A stretch of DNA of 64,000 nucleotides, taken from positions 5,753,501 to 5,817,500 of the forward strand of contig NC_019682.1 in NCBI RefSeq assembly GCF_000316575.1, in the 5' to 3' direction. Shown one piece after another: positions 28,419 through 37,589 of the stretch (position 1 is the stretch's first letter; each line of letters opens with the position of its first letter). Both the position numbers and the translations under genes were made by a program. Under the pieces are notes generated by a model. It saw nothing but the letters and a program-made list of their open reading frames with translations. It searched no databases and was not told the origin of the DNA. This stretch comes from Calothrix sp. PCC 7507 (GTDB lineage: Bacteria > Cyanobacteriota > Cyanobacteriia > Cyanobacteriales > Nostocaceae).

Positions 28419-28547
28419 AGCAGAGTATAACACTTGGGACTGAGGGGTGACACCCATCATTTGATATTTCTGTAAAGATTTGACAAAAAACCGCTAGAAA
28501 AACTTTAGGCAGAAGCCATAATCTTCACAATACGTCTACCAGTCTGT

Positions 28548-28640
28548 ACTAGTAGTCTGTCAAGCACTGATTGACGGGTAATGCGAGCATCTTGCTCGCG
28601 TCGTGAGCGGGACGCTCACACTACAAACCCGTCAAAATCA
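28548..28640. repeat. Dispersed palindromic repeat (TAGTAGTCTGTCA family)
   Basis: The stretch starts CTAGTAGTCTGTCA and contains TGCGAGCATCTTGCTCGC and GAGCGGGACGCTC palindromes, then ACCCGTCAA that mirrors the earlier TTGACGGGT. A related element at 58075-58195 shares AGACGCTCACACTACA and has TAGTGGTTTGTCAA/GACAGACTACTA ends. Confidence 0.65.
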
Positions 28641-28700
28641 ATGGAAATAAAGCACCTATGACAAATCGCTAAAAGACTGAATGTACAGGTTTCTTTATTT

Positions 28701-28735
28701 CATACTTCATACTTCATACTTCATACTTCATACTT
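28701..28735. repeat. Heptanucleotide tandem repeat (CATACTT x5)
   Basis: Five perfect head-to-tail copies of CATACTT, 35 bp, just downstream of the gatB stop. Such short tandemly repeated heptamers are typical of heterocystous cyanobacteria. Confidence 0.95.
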
Positions 28736-28748
28736 CCGCCTTGCGGTA

Positions 28749-30221
28749 CTAGGCGTTAAGTTTCTGCTCAACTAATTCGTTAGTCAGCTTAGGATCGGCA
28801 CGTTTGTCGGTTTTTTTCAGAACTTGTCCGACAAAGAAACCCTTGAGGTTGACGTTACCGCTGCGATATTTTTCGAGTTGTTGGGGGTTAGCGGCGATCA
28901 CTTCATCAACTATGAGTCCTAACACGACAGGATCGGTGATTAATTCTTGTCCAGCAAAAGCTTGCTCAGGAGATATACCTGTGAGCAAATCTGGTAACTT
29001 TTGTTTGGCTTGAGCGTTGCTGATTTTACCTTGTTCAATGCGGGTAATGACATCAGCTAAATTTTTGGGAGTCAAAGCAATTTCGCTGATGGCGAGTTTT
29101 TGCTTGTTGAGGTAGGCGGCGATATCTTGGGTAATCCAGTTGGCGGCGGCTTTGGGATTTGCACCAGATGCGATCGCACTTTCAAAATAGTCAGCGACTG
29201 GCCGATCTTCTGTCAACACCCGTGTATCGTAAACTGAAAGCCCCAAATCATTTTCATAATGATGGCGTTTTTGGGCTGGGAGTTCTGGTAATTCACTACG
29301 CCATTGTTCTAATTGTTCACCAGAAACCTCTATGGGGGCTAAATCTGGTTCGGGAAAGTAGCGGTAATCGCTAGAACCTTCCTTAACGCGCATACTAATT
29401 GTACGTTGTGCGCCTTCTTCCCAGAGGCGAGTTTCTTGGATAATGCGATCGCCTGCTTCCACTGCGGCGATTTGGCGTTCAATCTCATATTCAATCGCTC
29501 GTTGAATGGCGTTGAATGAGTTCATGTTCTTAATTTCTACTTTCGTACCAAATTCTTTTCGTCCCACAGGACGCACAGATATATTGACATCACAGCGCAA
29601 AGAACCTTCTTGCATGTTACCGTCACTCACACCGAGATAGCGGACAATCCGGCGCAGTTCTTGGGCATATTCAGCGGCTTCTTGTCCAGAACGCAAATCA
29701 GGTTCGGAGACAATTTCTACCAAAGGCACACCCGCCCGATTGTAGTCTACCAAAGAATAAGCAGAACCAGAAAGACGCTCACTCCCTGCGTGTACCAATT
29801 TGCCTGCGTCTTCTTCCATGTGCAGGCGTGTGATCCCAATACGTTTACGAATGGGGTTCCCTTCAGCATCTACTAACTCAATTTCGATCCAACCATGTTC
29901 AGCGATCGGTAAGTCGTATTGAGAAATTTGATAATTCTTCGGTAAATCCGGATAAAAATATTGTTTTCGGTCAAATTTACTATATTCTGCAATTTGGCAA
30001 TTCAGGGCTAAACCTGCTTTCACAGCATATTCCAGCACCTTTTCATTGAGTACGGGTAAGACTCCAGGTAAACCCATACACACTGGGTCAATGTTAGTAT
30101 TGGGGTCAGCGCCAAATGCGGTAGAACTACTAGAGAAAATTTTGGTGTTGGTACTTAGCTGACAATGGGTTTCTAGTCCAATAATCGCTTCATACTCAGT
30201 TTTTACGGTAGCGGAAGTCAT
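28749..30221 (-). CDS. gatB: Asp/Glu-tRNA amidotransferase subunit B
   Basis: A 490-aa protein, the normal GatB length. With GatA and GatC it converts Glu-tRNA(Gln) to Gln-tRNA(Gln), which cyanobacteria need because they lack a glutaminyl-tRNA synthetase. Family blocks are YEAIIGLETHCQLSTNTKIFSSS at the start, FDRKQYFYPDLPKNYQISQYD near residue 85, VDYNRAGVPLVEIVSEPD near residue 158, and the C-terminal YqeY-like domain with KGFFVGQVLKKT. It is monocistronic as seen here. Confidence 0.97.
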   Translation of the reverse strand: MTSATVKTEYEAIIGLETHCQLSTNTKIFSSSSTAFGADPNTNIDPVCMGLPGVLPVLNEKVLEYAVKAGLALNCQIAEYSKFDRKQYFYPDLPKNYQISQYDLPIAEHGWIEIELVDAEGNPIRKRIGITRLHMEEDAGKLVHAGSERLSGSAYSLVDYNRAGVPLVEIVSEPDLRSGQEAAEYAQELRRIVRYLGVSDGNMQEGSLRCDVNISVRPVGRKEFGTKVEIKNMNSFNAIQRAIEYEIERQIAAVEAGDRIIQETRLWEEGAQRTISMRVKEGSSDYRYFPEPDLAPIEVSGEQLEQWRSELPELPAQKRHHYENDLGLSVYDTRVLTEDRPVADYFESAIASGANPKAAANWITQDIAAYLNKQKLAISEIALTPKNLADVITRIEQGKISNAQAKQKLPDLLTGISPEQAFAGQELITDPVVLGLIVDEVIAANPQQLEKYRSGNVNLKGFFVGQVLKKTDKRADPKLTNELVEQKLNA

Positions 30222-30336
30222 AAAATCAAAAATTCGGCATAATCTTTCATAATGGTACTATTGTAGCTGTGTCGTGAGTACTGAATGCTGATTTACTAGG
30301 ATAGGGATTTCCGACTCAGCAATAACAGTAATCAAA

Positions 30337-30970
30337 ATGCAAACAGAATTGGTGATTTTTGACTGTGACGGAGTGCTGGTAGATAGTGAAGCATTGGGTA
30401 ATCGCGTCCTTGTCGAATTTGTTGCAGACTTCGGACTTGCACTACAGCTTGACGAAGCTGTTTTGTTATTTAAGGGTGGTAAAATGTCTGATTGTGTTGC
30501 TGTAATTGAGCAACGGTTGGGGAAAAAACTACCACCAGATTTTGTGGCTCAACTTCGTGCCCGTACTGCTGAAGCGTTTGAGCGTGAACTGCTTTCTATA
30601 GAAGGGATAGAGACAGCTCTAGACAAAATCAATCTACCAATCTGCGTTGCTTCCAGTGGCCCGCCAGAAAAGATTAAGTTAGCTTTGCATGTGACTAATT
30701 TGTTACCTCGATTTGCAGGGCGCATCTTTAGTTCCTATGAAATTGGTAGCTGGAAGCCAGCACCAGACTTATTCTTATTATGCAGCTAAAAAGATGGGAG
30801 TTGATGCTACATCTTGCACAGTTGTCGAAGATAGCATTTTGGGTGTGCGTGCAGGTGTTGCGGCTGGGATGAGAGTTTTAGGTTATACCAATCCGAGTGA
30901 AGCCGCTCTACTTGAGGCACATGGAGCGCATGTCTTTCACTCGATGTATCAATTGCCTGATTTACTGTAA
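30337..30970 (+). pseudogene. HAD-superfamily phosphatase with a one-base frameshift
   Basis: Two overlapping frames make one HAD hydrolase of ~211 aa. The first (30337-30789) holds motif I DCDGVLVDSEA, the CASSGPPEK motif II region and SWKPAPDLF of motif III. The second frame carries on with KKMGVDATSCTVVEDSILGVRAG, motif IV. They would join perfectly if one T were removed from TTATTCTTATTATG at 30770-30783. The subfamily looks like a YieH/beta-phosphoglucomutase-type phosphatase. As written, the first frame stops right after motif III, losing the acidic motif IV. It could be a true lesion, a read error or, less likely, a programmed slip. Confidence 0.85.
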
Positions 30971-31110
30971 TTTGTAGTCTATTTCTGGGTTCCAGCACCA
31001 ACGTCAGATGTGGGATTTTACTTAAGAATCCTCCCAGATTGATGTTTAAATGAAAACCTAAAACTGTGAGTTATAACTAGAGTTATTTTCCCTATATAAA
31101 ATCTTTACTT

Positions 31111-34100
31111 ATGCAAGTACGTCTGATTGCTGCAACCTTACTGTTAACTTTAGGTTCTCCATCCTTAATATTGCACACTTCAGCACCACTGCTGGCGCAA
31201 GCACCAACACCAACTAATGAAGAACGCATCATTGAAGCCGTTACCTTAAATAATCAAGGTGAAGGCCTGGTTTATAAGGATTTGGTAGGTTTAGGTGACT
31301 TGCAAGCAGGCCTAGAATTATTCCAGCAGGCGATCGCTATTTTCAAAAAATACAATGCTAAGGCTGGAGAGGCTAATAGTCTTGTCAATATTGGCTATGT
31401 ATACCAGCGTCAAGGCGAGTATTCTAAGGCTTTGGAGTTCTTTCAGCAGTCTTTAGCGATTCGCAAACAAACGAAGGATACCCAAAATGAATGGATATCT
31501 CTTTCCTATATTGGGGAAGCCTATATCAATTTAGGACAGTATCAAAAAGCACAAGAATTTTATCAGCCTGCTTTAGCGATCGTTAGAGAACTAAAAGCAG
31601 CAAATCCCAAGGATTCTAGCTATGCTACCAGCGAAAAAACTCTGCTGGCTGATATGGGGGCACTACACTTTAGACTAGGACAGTATCAAAAAGCACAAGA
31701 ATTTTATCAGCAAAATTTGGCGCTACAGAAAGCAGACAGCGATGGCTCCGCCAACGCCAGAGGCGAACGCATTGGCAGCGCCGCGACTCTCAATAACTTA
31801 GGAGTAATTGCTGTTAATTTGGGGAATTATGCTCAAGCGCTTGATATATATCAACAAGCATTAACCAATGTTCAAGACTTCTGCTACAAAGAAAAATTAA
31901 CTTGCTTTTACGGTACGGAAGCAGCAATTCTCAATAACTTAGCGGGAGCTTATTTTAACTTAGGTCAATATCAAAAATCCTTGGAGTTTGCAGATAAATC
32001 CTCAACTATTTACAAAAAATTCCGCACTGGTGAATATAAAGGAACAACTAAGAAAGAAATTGAGTTACTTTATAATGCTTTAGGTCAAAATCCCCAAGCT
32101 TTACAACAAATTACCAGCCGTGCCAATGTTGGGGATAATTATGGTAAAGACTCTTTTCAATTCCAAGGTGAAGCACTTAACCTCAATAATATCGGGCAAA
32201 TTAATTTTAGTTTGGGTAAATATGATCAAGCACTCAGCTTATATCAACAAGCTTTAAATATTTACAAACAAAACAATTATAAACAAGGTATTGCTGTAGC
32301 GTTAAATAATATTGGGCGGGCTTATACTGCTACCAGTAAATATGACCAAGCAATCCAGTCAAATCAGCAAGCTTTAGCTACTTATAAAGAAGTAGGCGAT
32401 CGCACTGGTGAAGGCGTGACAATTAGCAATCTTGGGCAAATTTATCAAAAACAAAGTCAGTACGAAAAAGCTTTAGGGTTTTATCAGCAAGCTTTACCCA
32501 TACATCGGGAAGTAAGTGATAAGCTTAGTGAAGCTGAAACGCTGAAATATCTGGGAGATGTGTTATCTCAACAAAATCAGCCACAACTAGCGATCGCCTT
32601 TTACAAAGAATCAATCAATCTGACGGAAACGATTCGCCAAAGCCTGCGATCTGTCCCTACTGACATCCAACAATCTTACACAGAAACCGTTGCCGAAAGA
32701 TATCGCCGACTCGCTGATTTATTACTTAAACAAAATCGTCCCGCCGAAGCACAACAAGTTCTAGATTTACTCAAAATCCAAGAAGTAAAAGATTTTATTG
32801 GGAATAGGCGCGGTAGTTCTGAGAAGATTATAGCTAATCGGGAGCCACAACCACCAGAAAAGTTGCCTTTAAAGCCCCAAGAACAAGAGATTTCGCAGAA
32901 ATATAGTAACCTTCAAGATAAAGCGATCGCCCTTGGTAAAGAACTCACAAATCTCCGCAAAATTAACCCCAAAGAACGCACGTCTGCTCAAGAAAAGCGC
33001 ATTGGTGAGTTGGTGAAACTTGAGCAAGAAATTACTGGTGAGTTTAACAAATTTATTAAAAGTCCCGCTGTAGCAGCTTTAGTTCAGCAGTTATCTATTA
33101 CATCTGCACAGGAAAATCTCAGCTTACGACAGCTAAATTCTATTCGAGATAATTTGCGCCAATTAAATAAAAAAGCTGTATTGCTTTACCCATTAGTTTT
33201 AGATGATAGATTAGAGTTAGTCATAGTCACTGCAGATGCACCACCAATTCATCGCACAGTTCCAGTCAAACAAGAAGAATTAAACAAAGTAATTCTTGAA
33301 TATCGGCAAACAATTCAAGTTCCCTATAAAAACATTAAAGCTCCAGCACAGCAATTATATGATTGGCTAATTAAGCCAATCGAAAATGACCTCAAACAAG
33401 CTGATATTAAAACAATTATTTATGCCCCAGATGGAGAATTAAGATATATTCCTTTGGCCGCGTTATATGACGGTAAAAATTGGTTAATCGAACGTTTTAT
33501 TATTAATAATATAACTGCTGCAAGTCTGACTAAATTTGACAGTAAACCACAGAAAAACTTACAAGTTCTAGCTGCAGCTTTTACTAAAGGTGATTACACT
33601 ATCAAATTAGCCAGTCGGGAAGAAGTATTTAGCGGTTTGGTATTTGCTAAACAGGAAGTAGAAAACTTAGCAAAAACAATTCCCGGAACTAAGATATTAT
33701 TAGATAACAATTTCAGTCCTCTAGTCACAATTCCCCAAATGAATGATTACAAAATTATTCATCTGGCAACTCATGGGTTACTTGTAAAAGGCACTCCAGA
33801 GGATTCATTTATTCTGTTTGGTGATGGAGAACGTGTTACTCTCAAAGATATAGAAAACTGGTCTTTACCCAATGTAGATTTAGTAGTATTGAGCGCTTGC
33901 CAAACTGGGTTAGGGGATAAATTAGGGAATGGCCAAGAAATTTTGGGTTTAGGATACCAAATTCAACTAACAGGTGCAAAAGCAGCGATCGCCTCTTTAT
34001 GGTCTGTATCTGATGGCGGCACACAAGCTTTAATGAATATTTTTTATAAAACATTGCAAGCCGGAAATACTACAAAAGCTGAGGCTTTGCGAACAGCACA

Positions 34101-34257
34101 AATCTCTTTACTTACGGGTAAGTATTTAGGAATTAGTAAAACACCAGTAATAGCAACGCAAGGTAAAAATAATAATATTTTAAGTGCTGAAGCTGGTAAT
34201 CAATTTAGTCATCCTTATTACTGGGCACCTTTCATTTTAATTGGCAATGGATTATAA
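31111..34257 (+). CDS. Secreted TPR-CHAT domain protein
   Basis: A 1048-aa protein. A signal peptide (MQVRLIAATLLLTLGSPSLI... to about residue 30, with a LLAQA end) points to export. Residues ~45-480 are TPR units (YxxALxxYQQALxIYKxxxNK...), a coiled linker with LRKINPKERTSAQEKRI follows, and the last ~350 residues are a CHAT caspase-like domain with the His888/Cys930 dyad in HLATHG and SACQTG. CHAT proteases of this layout are frequent in filamentous cyanobacteria; substrates are unknown. Around residues 211-223 the TPR is interrupted by GSANARGERIG, encoded by a palindromic GC-rich repeat. Confidence 0.92.
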   Translation: MQVRLIAATLLLTLGSPSLILHTSAPLLAQAPTPTNEERIIEAVTLNNQGEGLVYKDLVGLGDLQAGLELFQQAIAIFKKYNAKAGEANSLVNIGYVYQRQGEYSKALEFFQQSLAIRKQTKDTQNEWISLSYIGEAYINLGQYQKAQEFYQPALAIVRELKAANPKDSSYATSEKTLLADMGALHFRLGQYQKAQEFYQQNLALQKADSDGSANARGERIGSAATLNNLGVIAVNLGNYAQALDIYQQALTNVQDFCYKEKLTCFYGTEAAILNNLAGAYFNLGQYQKSLEFADKSSTIYKKFRTGEYKGTTKKEIELLYNALGQNPQALQQITSRANVGDNYGKDSFQFQGEALNLNNIGQINFSLGKYDQALSLYQQALNIYKQNNYKQGIAVALNNIGRAYTATSKYDQAIQSNQQALATYKEVGDRTGEGVTISNLGQIYQKQSQYEKALGFYQQALPIHREVSDKLSEAETLKYLGDVLSQQNQPQLAIAFYKESINLTETIRQSLRSVPTDIQQSYTETVAERYRRLADLLLKQNRPAEAQQVLDLLKIQEVKDFIGNRRGSSEKIIANREPQPPEKLPLKPQEQEISQKYSNLQDKAIALGKELTNLRKINPKERTSAQEKRIGELVKLEQEITGEFNKFIKSPAVAALVQQLSITSAQENLSLRQLNSIRDNLRQLNKKAVLLYPLVLDDRLELVIVTADAPPIHRTVPVKQEELNKVILEYRQTIQVPYKNIKAPAQQLYDWLIKPIENDLKQADIKTIIYAPDGELRYIPLAALYDGKNWLIERFIINNITAASLTKFDSKPQKNLQVLAAAFTKGDYTIKLASREEVFSGLVFAKQEVENLAKTIPGTKILLDNNFSPLVTIPQMNDYKIIHLATHGLLVKGTPEDSFILFGDGERVTLKDIENWSLPNVDLVVLSACQTGLGDKLGNGQEILGLGYQIQLTGAKAAIASLWSVSDGGTQALMNIFYKTLQAGNTTKAEALRTAQISLLTGKYLGISKTPVIATQGKNNNILSAEAGNQFSHPYYWAPFILIGNGL

Positions 34258-34506
34258 ACTTCTCTTTCGTCGGACTTACGCAACTGGCACACATGGCTTC
34301 TGGGATAAGAGTCAAGAGGTAATCGACTACGGGGTGCTCGCAAACTAAAACACAATACATCTCACCCCTACGGTGTTTAAAACTGGTGTGGTTTGTCGGT
34401 TAAATGAGATTAGTATTGCTAGAAAAGTTCTTCTGTAACACTCAATAATTCCTGCTTCTGTGATTGCGACTTCAAAGCATCAATCTGGGAAGGGCGATAA
34501 TTTCTG

Positions 34507-35406
34507 ATGGGACAATTACAGAAGAATTCCATCTTGGACACTAAACTCCTCATCTCCCCCCAAGAACTTTCCTCACTCTTAAAGGATCATTCATCGCCAG
34601 TTGTTATTATTGATACGCGAACTCCAGAAGAGTATGCTGTCTCTCATCTCCCCAGCGCCATCAATATCAGAGGATTTTTCACTTATCTTTTAGAGAACTC
34701 CAATCCAGAAGGATTAAGGAAATTACACCAGTATTTCACTGAAGTGTTGAGTAAAGCTGGAATTTCGGGCACGGAAAGGCTGATTATCTATGAAGACAGT
34801 TTAAATCAGGGTTACGGACAGTCTTGTCGGGCAGCTTTTTTGCTCATGTATTTGGGTTGCACTCAAGTGTCTGTGTTGCATGGGGGATATAAAGCTTGGC
34901 TGGCGGCTGGATTACCAATTACTGATGAAATCTTGCATCGTCAAGGCAAGGTGTTTACATTACATCCCGATGCTTCCTTGATGGTGACTACACAGGAGAT
35001 GTTGCAGGCACTGGATGACCCAAGCATTATAAAATTAGATGTGCGCGATCGCATCGAATGGCTTGGACTAAGTTCTTCTCCCTACGATCCTGATTTTTGT
35101 CCCCGCAAAGGTAGAATCCCCAATGCAGTCTGGCTGGAATGGCATCTTTTGATGAATTCGGCATCAGAAATCCCCATGTTCCGCTCAAAAACAGAAATCC
35201 TGGAAATTTGTCAGTCGGTGGGTATCACTGCAAAATCGATTGTATATGTTTACTGCTTTAAAGGTTCTAGGGCTGCTAATACACTTATCGCTTTGGGAGA
35301 AGCAGGAATTTATATCAGAAATTATTTTGGTTCGTGGAATGAATGGTCCCGTGATTTCTCATTACCAATTGATAACAGGGTCATCAAAATAGGCAATAGG
35401 CAATAG
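34507..35406 (+). CDS. Two-domain rhodanese sulfurtransferase
   Basis: A 299-aa protein with two rhodanese domains. The N-terminal one (VVIIDTRTPEEYAVSHLPSAINI) lacks a catalytic Cys loop, while the C-terminal one has Cys250 in YVYCFKGSRAANTL. This fits thiosulfate or 3-mercaptopyruvate sulfurtransferases (TST/MST); the CxKGSR loop leans to the thiosulfate type. It transfers sulfane sulfur to thiols or cyanide in the cytoplasm. The ATG start is accepted although no strong ribosome-binding site is seen. It may be read with the acyltransferase gene 111 bases downstream. Confidence 0.87.
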   Translation: MGQLQKNSILDTKLLISPQELSSLLKDHSSPVVIIDTRTPEEYAVSHLPSAINIRGFFTYLLENSNPEGLRKLHQYFTEVLSKAGISGTERLIIYEDSLNQGYGQSCRAAFLLMYLGCTQVSVLHGGYKAWLAAGLPITDEILHRQGKVFTLHPDASLMVTTQEMLQALDDPSIIKLDVRDRIEWLGLSSSPYDPDFCPRKGRIPNAVWLEWHLLMNSASEIPMFRSKTEILEICQSVGITAKSIVYVYCFKGSRAANTLIALGEAGIYIRNYFGSWNEWSRDFSLPIDNRVIKIGNRQ

Positions 35407-35517
35407 GGAGATGTACTTGGGCGCTCCTTTCAGTCTGAGGTAGGATGCAAATCCCCATCATAGAAAGCTAAGATAAAGCTAATATCAGCCAAGTGCTGCG
35501 TAATTCACACAGCTATT

Positions 35518-36546
35518 GTGATTCATAAAATATCTGATCAGTTTCTCAGCCGTAAACTAAAAGAAGCGTCATTTAAAGGCTATAAATTTAGCTGGTTTGA
35601 TTGGTTTTGTCTTTATTACCCTCCAGGTTGGCTAATTATCTTTAACCGCCATTGGCAATACTATCATTCTGATCCAGAGGGTTGGAATTGGTTAGAATAC
35701 GGACTATTTTTAATTCCTGGGGGATTTTATTTAGCGCTGCTGATGCGCTGGTTGCGTCTTGGTTGTCGTCCGCCACAAACAGAATTTAGTGAATTTAATC
35801 CCAAATATCAACAAGCCTTTCGTGAAGAAGTTCTTGCTCCCATTGTTAAACATTATTTCCGTGGGGAATTGCAACAAGTTGAGAACTTACCACAAACTGG
35901 CTCCATGATTGTAGCGATGAATCATGCAGGGATGTGTTTTCCTTGGGACTTTGTAACTTTGGGTTATCTCTTAAGTCAAGCACGGGGATGGGTGGTGCAA
36001 CCGTTAGCCGGTGTATCATTGTTTGAACATGCTTGGATGATTTGGTGGTTACCGCCTGGATGGTTACAAGTGTTAGGCGGTATCCGTGCAGAATTGAGTG
36101 ATTTTGAAGCGGTGATGCAAACGGGTAAAATTGTCTTGTATGCACCAGAGGGTTTACGTGGGCCTTTGAAGGGTTGGAGCAAGCGCTATCAATTAGAGAA
36201 GTTTGATGTTAGTTTTATCCAATTAAGCGATCGCTATCAAGTTCCCATTCTCCCAGTTGCATGTATTGGTAGCGAATCTTTACATCCTTGGACTGTCAAT
36301 ATCAAAAAATTGCAAAGATTATTCAAATTACCATTCTTGCCTGTTTCGCCATTGATGTTTGTCTTGCTTCTATTTCCCTCAATGGGTGTTTGGGCAACGA
36401 GAACTCGCCTACATTATTTTATTCAGCCTGTAGAAAAAAACAGTAATTCACCGAAAAACCGTACAGTAGCTTATAAACATGCACAACAATTAAGAGAAAA
36501 ACTGCAAATTAAAATTACGCAGTTACTGAGTAATAAATTTCTTTAG
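35518..36546 (+). CDS. PlsC-like lysophospholipid acyltransferase family protein
   Basis: A 342-aa protein with an N-terminal membrane segment (YGLFLIPGGFYLALLMRWL). The acyltransferase motif I appears as NHAGMCFPWD with His136 and Asp144, a seven-residue gap instead of the usual HX4D. Motif III is PEGLRG near residue 210, and a P-motif LPVACIG follows. The membership is convincing but the spacing is unusual. It probably acylates a lipid or an alcohol in the membrane. The start is the GTG at 35518. Confidence 0.75.
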   Translation: MIHKISDQFLSRKLKEASFKGYKFSWFDWFCLYYPPGWLIIFNRHWQYYHSDPEGWNWLEYGLFLIPGGFYLALLMRWLRLGCRPPQTEFSEFNPKYQQAFREEVLAPIVKHYFRGELQQVENLPQTGSMIVAMNHAGMCFPWDFVTLGYLLSQARGWVVQPLAGVSLFEHAWMIWWLPPGWLQVLGGIRAELSDFEAVMQTGKIVLYAPEGLRGPLKGWSKRYQLEKFDVSFIQLSDRYQVPILPVACIGSESLHPWTVNIKKLQRLFKLPFLPVSPLMFVLLLFPSMGVWATRTRLHYFIQPVEKNSNSPKNRTVAYKHAQQLREKLQIKITQLLSNKFL

Positions 36547-36617
36547 AAATATTCCGTAAAACCAATTTGCAAAAAGAATGCGATGGCTAAATCCTAGGGG
36601 TGGGGTAAGAGTTTGAG

Positions 36618-36653
36618 CTTAAGTTGACACCAATGCATTGGTGTCAACTTAAG
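36618..36653. repeat. Perfect 36-bp palindrome
   Basis: An uninterrupted palindrome from CTTAAGTTGACACC at 36618 to GGTGTCAACTTAAG at 36653 with no loop and no T-tract. It lies between the acyltransferase gene and a convergent phosphatase gene. It may be a cruciform, a terminator without U-tract, or a hairpin of a small mobile element. Confidence 0.85.
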
Positions 36654-36789
36654 TGAAGCAACTAGCGTTGGATATTACCCACAAAAAACCGGACAAGTCG
36701 GGCGTTGCCCGCCCAACGCACTGGCTCCTTTTGACTCTTGACAACCTCTCGCGTTAAAAATATGAAACTTGTGTAAGTCCCATAGATCA

Positions 36790-37260
36790 TCACTTGGCGA
36801 CAGCTACTTTACCGTATTTACTTAAATATTTGACAAATAATTCCTTTAGTTTGGGGCTGACACCGGCATGTTCAAAGAAGCCAAAGCCCAGGTGTCGAGC
36901 TTTTTCTAAGGTTTGTTCTGGTGTTAATCCCTCTTCGATGGCGATACTCAACAACGCAATTCCTGTCGATCGCATAGCTGCTGCACAATGTACAAGCACA
37001 GGTTTAGGAACTTGTTCTAGTGTTGCGAGGATGTTGGTAAGTAACTCCTCGTTTAAGGCTTCCAGCTTGAGGGGAATATTTGTGTAATGCAGCCCCAAAG
37101 CTTCAACTATTTGTTGTTCATCTTTGCGAAATCCTAGCTCATCTGGCGATCGCAGATTTAAAACTGATTTAAAACCCTCTTGGCTCGCTTGCTGGATCTG
37201 TTGTGGTGTAACTTGTCCTGTTGTTGTCAAGTTTTGATTAATCAGAATGGCGTTGATCAC
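36790..37260 (-). CDS. DUF442 / beta-lactamase hydrolase-like phosphatase
   Basis: A 156-aa protein with the HCX5R phosphatase loop HCAAAMRST (Cys92, Arg97) and the LNLRSPDELGF segment with the general-acid region typical of DUF442. Such domains, also called BLH, are protein-tyrosine-phosphatase-like and are found fused to sulfide-handling enzymes. Here it stands alone in the cytoplasm. The substrate is unknown. The N-terminus TTTGQVTPQQIQQASQEGFKSV is typical. Confidence 0.87.
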   Translation of the reverse strand: MINAILINQNLTTTGQVTPQQIQQASQEGFKSVLNLRSPDELGFRKDEQQIVEALGLHYTNIPLKLEALNEELLTNILATLEQVPKPVLVHCAAAMRSTGIALLSIAIEEGLTPEQTLEKARHLGFGFFEHAGVSPKLKELFVKYLSKYGKVAVAK

Positions 37261-37387
37261 TTTTACTCCCTATGACTTTCTCTTCTCCCTAGACTTGGCA
37301 ATTGTTCTATAAAACAGTTCTTCAAACAATTGCTATCGATTGATGACTCTTGCGGTTGATTATTTTATTGGTTTGCCCATCATTATG

Positions 37388-37409
37388 AGGCTCGTCTATA
37401 GACGAGCCT
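37388..37409. repeat. Perfect 22-bp palindrome
   Basis: AGGCTCGTCTA followed directly by its complement TAGACGAGCCT, upstream of the DUF442 gene on its 5' side. No T-tract. It resembles other dispersed short palindromes in this genome. Confidence 0.75.
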
Positions 37410-37589
37410 AAAGTCAGATTGTATTATACACTTTGTCGATAAGCTTACCGTAGTTTATATTTTTAGTCTAAATTTTCGTGTAAGTTACGATAACTTAAGC
37501 GTGAAAGCACATGCTGTATTCGATCTGACAAAATTTCTAGGCGAGAACACTATCAATGACTGCTATGGGACACTCTTCCTTGATATCCA

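Noticed and set aside
27696-28460. The three 90-bp units as MITEs
   Set aside because: They lack terminal inverted repeats and target duplications, and conservation follows the promoter, core and hairpin of an RNA gene.
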